DNA of 9,491 bases from CAYTID01 sp964437735 (lineage in GTDB: Bacteria > Bacteroidota > Ignavibacteria > UBA10030 > BY39), in contig CAYTID010000085.1 of assembly GCA_964437735.1 (NCBI GenBank), positions 1-9,491 of the forward strand. Reading direction: 5' to 3'. The position numbers and the translations under genes are program-made. Shown in pieces: positions 5,982 through 9,491 of this stretch (position 1 is the stretch's first letter; the number at the start of each line of letters is the position of its first letter). A model generated the notes under the pieces. It was not told where the DNA came from, did no database searches, and saw nothing but the letters and a program-made list of their open reading frames with translations.

Positions 5982-7304
5982 CTATATGTCGATTGCGCAA
6001 CTTTTTATTAACGCTGACTGAAATTCTTTTCTTACAATCTCAGCATTATGTTTTTGAAAGGCAAGTGTTGTTGCAGTTTTACCTAACTTACCCCTGAAAT
6101 CCACATCAGTGATCAGCCGAAGGATTGTTTTTTTCAACACCTCCTTATCCTGTGTATCCACTACACTTCCCCAATTTTCTTCCTTCGCATATTTTACAAG
6201 AGCAGTTTCAGGCGGTGCGTAAATCAATATCGGAGTACCAGATGCCATATATTCTGAAACTTTTGTAGGCATCGAGAACCTTGTAAATTTAATGTTTTGT
6301 TGGTCAAAACCTAAAGGTATTATGAGTAAGTCAACATTTTTCAGTTTTTGTGGCATCTGGTTGTGCTTAACATAAGGTTTGATTTCTACAAATTTATATT
6401 TTTTTAGTAATCGCAAGTCATGCATAAATTTATCAGAAGTTAAAATCTCAAATACGATCTTAGAATTATGAATTTTGATTTCATCCAACACTTGGCAAAT
6501 ATCAAGTAATGGTCTGAGTGTTATTTTACCCAAACGTCCGGCATATAGTACTCGAAATTCATCACCAAAGGTCCATTCAGTGCGTATGTAATCTTTCCAC
6601 AATATTAAATCGACAGGATTATGGAAATATAAAAATGTTTTTTTATACCTTTGTTCATATTCGTCAGCCATAGCTTTGCATATTGCCATATTTACATTCG
6701 AATAGTTTAGCAATTCCCTAAAACTTGAATCGATTTTTTCCTTCCAATAGCCAGAATATAATCCGGGCTTTACAATTGTAGTGGGCCAATCATCCATAAT
6801 GTGTATTGCAACTGGTTTATTTGTTATTTCACACACTTTCTTAACCAATCTAATTATACCTAGAGAAGATAATTGAGTGTATATTAAATCAGGTTTAAAA
6901 TCTTTAATCCATTTAATGAAACTATCGGAAGTGGACATACTATGAATATAATGGTACATGCCCAAATAATGTTGGGCCTCTTTATATTTCAACCTTACAA
7001 ACCTTCTGAAACTGTTCTCTTTAGTTTTTGATATTAATGATTCAGTAAATTGCTTGTCTTTCAAATTTATTCTCCCTGAAAAATATTTTCTCTGTATTAA
7101 TGAGAAAGGCCACTGTCGCTTTGTTTCTAAATAACCCAACATGTAAAAGTTATTGCATATAAATTTATCATTTGTATCTATTTCCATAGATGCTACTGCG
7201 ATTTTGTGTTCGGGCCAACCTAAAAATAAATTTGCTAATGTAATACCACCCCCGCTTTTATCAAAATTTTGGCCAATTATTAATACTTTCGGATAGTCAT
7301 TCAT
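5982..7304 (-). CDS. GT4-like glycosyltransferase
   Basis: A 440-residue GT-B type protein. It begins YPKVLIIGQNFDKSGGGITLA (residues 4-24), with a glycine-rich loop after the first strand. FKPDLIYTQ (136-144) and HIMDDWPTT (168-176) close the N-terminal domain. The donor domain opens at FRVLYAGRLGK (250-260), continues with LLIIPLGFD (326-334) and has SMPTKVSEYMASGTPILIYAP (344-364), where Glu351 occupies the usual nucleotide-sugar binding position. It is a divergent family 4 relative, so the donor sugar cannot be named. The ATG overlaps the stop of the polymerase gene as ATGA, with no close Shine-Dalgarno, so it is probably translated by coupling. It presumably adds one sugar of the repeat unit on the cytoplasmic side of the membrane. 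Call as glycosyltransferase: high; family 4 exactly: moderate. Confidence 0.85.
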   Translation of the reverse strand: MNDYPKVLIIGQNFDKSGGGITLANLFLGWPEHKIAVASMEIDTNDKFICNNFYMLGYLETKRQWPFSLIQRKYFSGRINLKDKQFTESLISKTKENSFRRFVRLKYKEAQHYLGMYHYIHSMSTSDSFIKWIKDFKPDLIYTQLSSLGIIRLVKKVCEITNKPVAIHIMDDWPTTIVKPGLYSGYWKEKIDSSFRELLNYSNVNMAICKAMADEYEQRYKKTFLYFHNPVDLILWKDYIRTEWTFGDEFRVLYAGRLGKITLRPLLDICQVLDEIKIHNSKIVFEILTSDKFMHDLRLLKKYKFVEIKPYVKHNQMPQKLKNVDLLIIPLGFDQQNIKFTRFSMPTKVSEYMASGTPILIYAPPETALVKYAKEENWGSVVDTQDKEVLKKTILRLITDVDFRGKLGKTATTLAFQKHNAEIVRKEFQSALIKSCAIDI

Positions 7305-8605
7305 AATATTTTATATGGTCTTTCTAATTGTTTGTTCCTCGCTAGTATAATTGCTGAAGAAAATACTAATACTAGTAAATTCCAGGTATTCAAAAATGTA
7401 ACGTTTAATAAAGAATATAAAATATAGAATATTAGAATAAGAAGCATTTGTATTGATATCGGATCTGACTTATTTCTGTATCCGATTCTTAAAATATTAT
7501 ATAATGTAAATGATATAAATAATAATCCTACAATACCTTGGGTAGAAAGAATTTCAAAAATAAAATTATGAGGAGGGTACAAATCTTGTTCCCGTCTAAA
7601 CTCATCCACAGCATAATATGTATTCATTAACATTGAACCATTAACAGGATTTTCTAAAAAATATGCAAAAGATAATCCCCAACGCATCATCCTGTCCCGC
7701 GCATTAGGGTCTTCTACATCAAAAGCTGTCATGATTCTCCCTGTAAAATTTTCTTTGATTAAGGGAATCTGGGATAAAGGGATCAATAATAATATTATAA
7801 TAACAAAAGATGCACCTATCCTACTAAATTTTATTTTATTTTTTTGTGTATTAATGACACTTATAAAAATACTTAATATAAGTACAAATCCTAACATCAA
7901 ATAAGCAGACCTATGATTAACAAATACAAGTCCTATTAAAGATACAGCTATTAGAGCAACATTATTCTTAGTATGAGAAAATATTGAGAAACTCGTCACT
8001 AATGTAAAAACAAATATTATCGCTGCAACACCAGAAACTAGTCTTAGTTCGCCTGTATTTGTCACCATATAGATACCGTTAATGTAATTATATAAACTTA
8101 ATATTAATAATGGTACCGATGAGTAAGCAATAACTTTTATCGGAGTATTTATATTTTTATATAGTGGTACTACGAACCAATAAATAAATGGAATCAACAA
8201 GAAGTACATCCTTGGTATAATTTGATAGAATATTTCACCAGGCTTTAAACCAAATTGTATGTAACTTAATGGTAAAATCACTAATATTTGATACATTGTA
8301 TAATAAATAATGATTTTAATTAATTTTTTATTTTCATCAATGTCGCCCTTTTTAAAATATTTAAAAGTTTCTAAAAACACCAATATTATTGATGGAAGAA
8401 AAGCTATTTGAAACAAACTGAACTTAATAATTCTTATCCTATCGATTTCATATCCTACATAAATTGAAATAACCTGCAAAATTACAAAATAAATAAAGAT
8501 AAATTTAGATATAGTTCTTGGTTCTTTGTTAATAACCAAAATTATTATGAAAAAGATTAATGATAAAATAGTATAAAATAATATTTGAATTCCAAAACTA
8601 AACAT
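7301..8605 (-). CDS. wzy: Polysaccharide polymerase, Wzy/O-antigen ligase-like membrane protein
   Basis: A 434-residue, very hydrophobic protein with about 10-12 predicted membrane segments (for example around residues 5-25, 33-50, 63-80, 98-115, 133-148, 157-172, 190-209, 215-229, 234-251, 263-279, 357-371 and 386-402). Between the last two groups lies a large polar loop (about 283-355) with DPNARDRMMRWG (299-310) and YPPHNFIFEILSTQGIVGLL (343-362). HRSAY at 231-235 plus the PHN...E...G..G pattern is typical of the Wzy_C/O-antigen ligase family, whose members polymerise or ligate lipid-linked repeat units at the periplasmic face. Inside a glycosyltransferase cluster, polymerase is more likely than ligase. 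The start ATG overlaps the previous gene by eight bases and the end overlaps the next by four. The gene looks markedly AT-rich compared with capE. Confidence 0.87.
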   Translation of the reverse strand: MFSFGIQILFYTILSLIFFIIILVINKEPRTISKFIFIYFVILQVISIYVGYEIDRIRIIKFSLFQIAFLPSIILVFLETFKYFKKGDIDENKKLIKIIIYYTMYQILVILPLSYIQFGLKPGEIFYQIIPRMYFLLIPFIYWFVVPLYKNINTPIKVIAYSSVPLLILSLYNYINGIYMVTNTGELRLVSGVAAIIFVFTLVTSFSIFSHTKNNVALIAVSLIGLVFVNHRSAYLMLGFVLILSIFISVINTQKNKIKFSRIGASFVIIILLLIPLSQIPLIKENFTGRIMTAFDVEDPNARDRMMRWGLSFAYFLENPVNGSMLMNTYYAVDEFRREQDLYPPHNFIFEILSTQGIVGLLFISFTLYNILRIGYRNKSDPISIQMLLILIFYILYSLLNVTFLNTWNLLVLVFSSAIILARNKQLERPYKIL

Positions 8606-9491
8606 TATTAATCATTCTTGTGCGATCTAAGAAAATTATATCGCTGTATATATGTACTAATTTTGATAAAATTCGATTTTTATTGTGTCTATCCAATGCT
8701 TTTTTTCTAGCATTCCTGGAAAGGGTTAGGCATAAATCCTCATTATGGAATATTTTGACAATTGCATCGACAATCGAACTAGTATTTTTGATATCTACAA
8801 GAATTCCTTCTTCACTATTCACAATTAAGCTTCTGATCCCGCCAACGTTCGTACTCACTATAGGCATACCCAATATCATTGCCTCGCACACACTATTTGG
8901 ACTATTGTCTATATAAGATGGATGTAAAAACATGTTAGCTTTTAGCATCTCTGAAATAATTTTTTCAGAATCTAGTGTTCCTAATGGTTTTATAAAATCC
9001 TCAACTACATCTCCGTATTTCCCTTTTACAATTTTGTAGATTTCATCACCTTCTGAAATTCCAGCTACTCTAAATTCATATTTATATTTATTATAATTTC
9101 TTAATTCGATTCCACACTCAGCTAAAATATCAAGACCTTTATAGTTAGTATTTCCAATTGTAGAAAATATTACTCTTCTAATTTGAGTCTTATGTTTCCA
9201 ACTAGCAAAATAAAATTTATCTCGTAGCATTTCATCACAATGATAATATTTTGCCCCATACGATAGTTTATCCGATATTTCCTTATCCCAATTTGTCCTA
9301 CCTATAAAATATTTACAGTGTTTAAATATTTCTTTCTCTCTCTTTGATTGTTTATTCATGAAGAAATAATTGTGGAGTGAACCTTCTCCTTTTAATAATT
9401 TTTTTGTATATCCATACTTTATTATATCTAAAGGTTTAATTCCAGAAAAATATTTTTTAATTATTTCATTTAAAATTCCTTGAATATGAAT
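8598..9491 (-). CDS. GT4-family glycosyltransferase, 5' end beyond the window
   Basis: The frame stays open to the right edge, so about 298 residues are visible and the true start lies outside. An ATG at 9357-9359 is internal: the codons before it encode IHIQGILNEIIKKYFSGI and then HNYFFMNKQSKREKEIF, matching the run (IQG...Y, then RxxxE) found mid-protein in GT4 enzymes. Next come YFIGRTNWDK, IFSTIGNTNYKGLDIL at the start of the donor domain, KPLGTLDSEKI, and near the C-terminus SYIDNSPNSVCEAMILGMPI followed by STNVGGI. IDNSPNSVCEAM is the conserved donor-binding segment with its Glu. The missing part is probably about a hundred residues of the acceptor domain. The TAG stop lies within the first codons of the polymerase gene (ATGTTTAG), an eight-base overlap indicating one operon. 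The sugar used is not predictable. Confidence 0.9.
   Translation of the reverse strand: MHIQGILNEIIKKYFSGIKPLDIIKYGYTKKLLKGEGSLHNYFFMNKQSKREKEIFKHCKYFIGRTNWDKEISDKLSYGAKYYHCDEMLRDKFYFASWKHKTQIRRVIFSTIGNTNYKGLDILAECGIELRNYNKYKYEFRVAGISEGDEIYKIVKGKYGDVVEDFIKPLGTLDSEKIISEMLKANMFLHPSYIDNSPNSVCEAMILGMPIVSTNVGGIRSLIVNSEEGILVDIKNTSSIVDAIVKIFHNEDLCLTLSRNARKKALDRHNKNRILSKLVHIYSDIIFLDRTRMINNV

Noticed and set aside
8620..8916. Plus-strand frame of 98 codons
   Set aside because: Antisense to the C-terminal domain of the right-edge glycosyltransferase, including IDNSPNSVCEAM; no independent support.

Overview
This 9.5 kb window is the interior of a surface-polysaccharide (capsule or O-antigen) biosynthesis locus. 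Every gene I can support lies on the minus strand, so the cluster reads right to left. The window cuts it at both ends: a glycosyltransferase missing its N-terminus runs off the right edge, and one missing its C-terminus runs off the left edge. No RNA genes, mobile elements, CRISPR arrays or terminators were seen, and no gene-free stretch exceeds about 100 bases.

Layout in transcription order: partial GT4 glycosyltransferase (8598-9491); multi-spanning Wzy-like polymerase (7301-8605); GT4-like glycosyltransferase (5982-7304); a 93-base AT-rich gap; a CapE-type UDP-GlcNAc 4,6-dehydratase/5-epimerase (4863-5888); a CapF-type reductase with a C-terminal cupin (3732-4847); a 103-base AT-rich gap; a CapG-type UDP-sugar 2-epimerase (2486-3628); a GT4 glycosyltransferase (1221-2462); a UDP-glucuronate 4-epimerase-like short-chain dehydrogenase (263-1210); and a partial GT4 glycosyltransferase (1-263). 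Most junctions overlap or abut (ATGA, TAATG, stop codon inside the ribosome-binding site), as expected for one operon with coupled translation.

CapE, CapF and CapG together are the known three-enzyme route from UDP-GlcNAc to UDP-N-acetyl-L-fucosamine (UDP-L-FucNAc), so the polymer very probably contains L-FucNAc. The 4-epimerase may supply a second sugar nucleotide, plausibly a galacto-configured uronic acid. Four glycosyltransferases would build the repeat unit and Wzy would polymerise it. The initiating phosphoglycosyltransferase, the Wzx flippase and the export or chain-length genes are not in view.

The organism is a low-G+C bacterium. The style of CapF and of the GT4 proteins fits the Bacteroidota/FCB group, but that is a weak inference. 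Composition is uneven: the polymerase and its upstream glycosyltransferase look clearly more AT-rich than the capE-F-G block, the usual mosaic pattern of such loci. Several starts are non-ATG (TTG or GTG), and clear Shine-Dalgarno sequences place some starts downstream of the longest open frame. I see no wholly new system here. The points most worth checking are the corrected starts, the gene at the left edge, the AT-rich gaps around the capE-F-G genes, and which transferase uses FucNAc.
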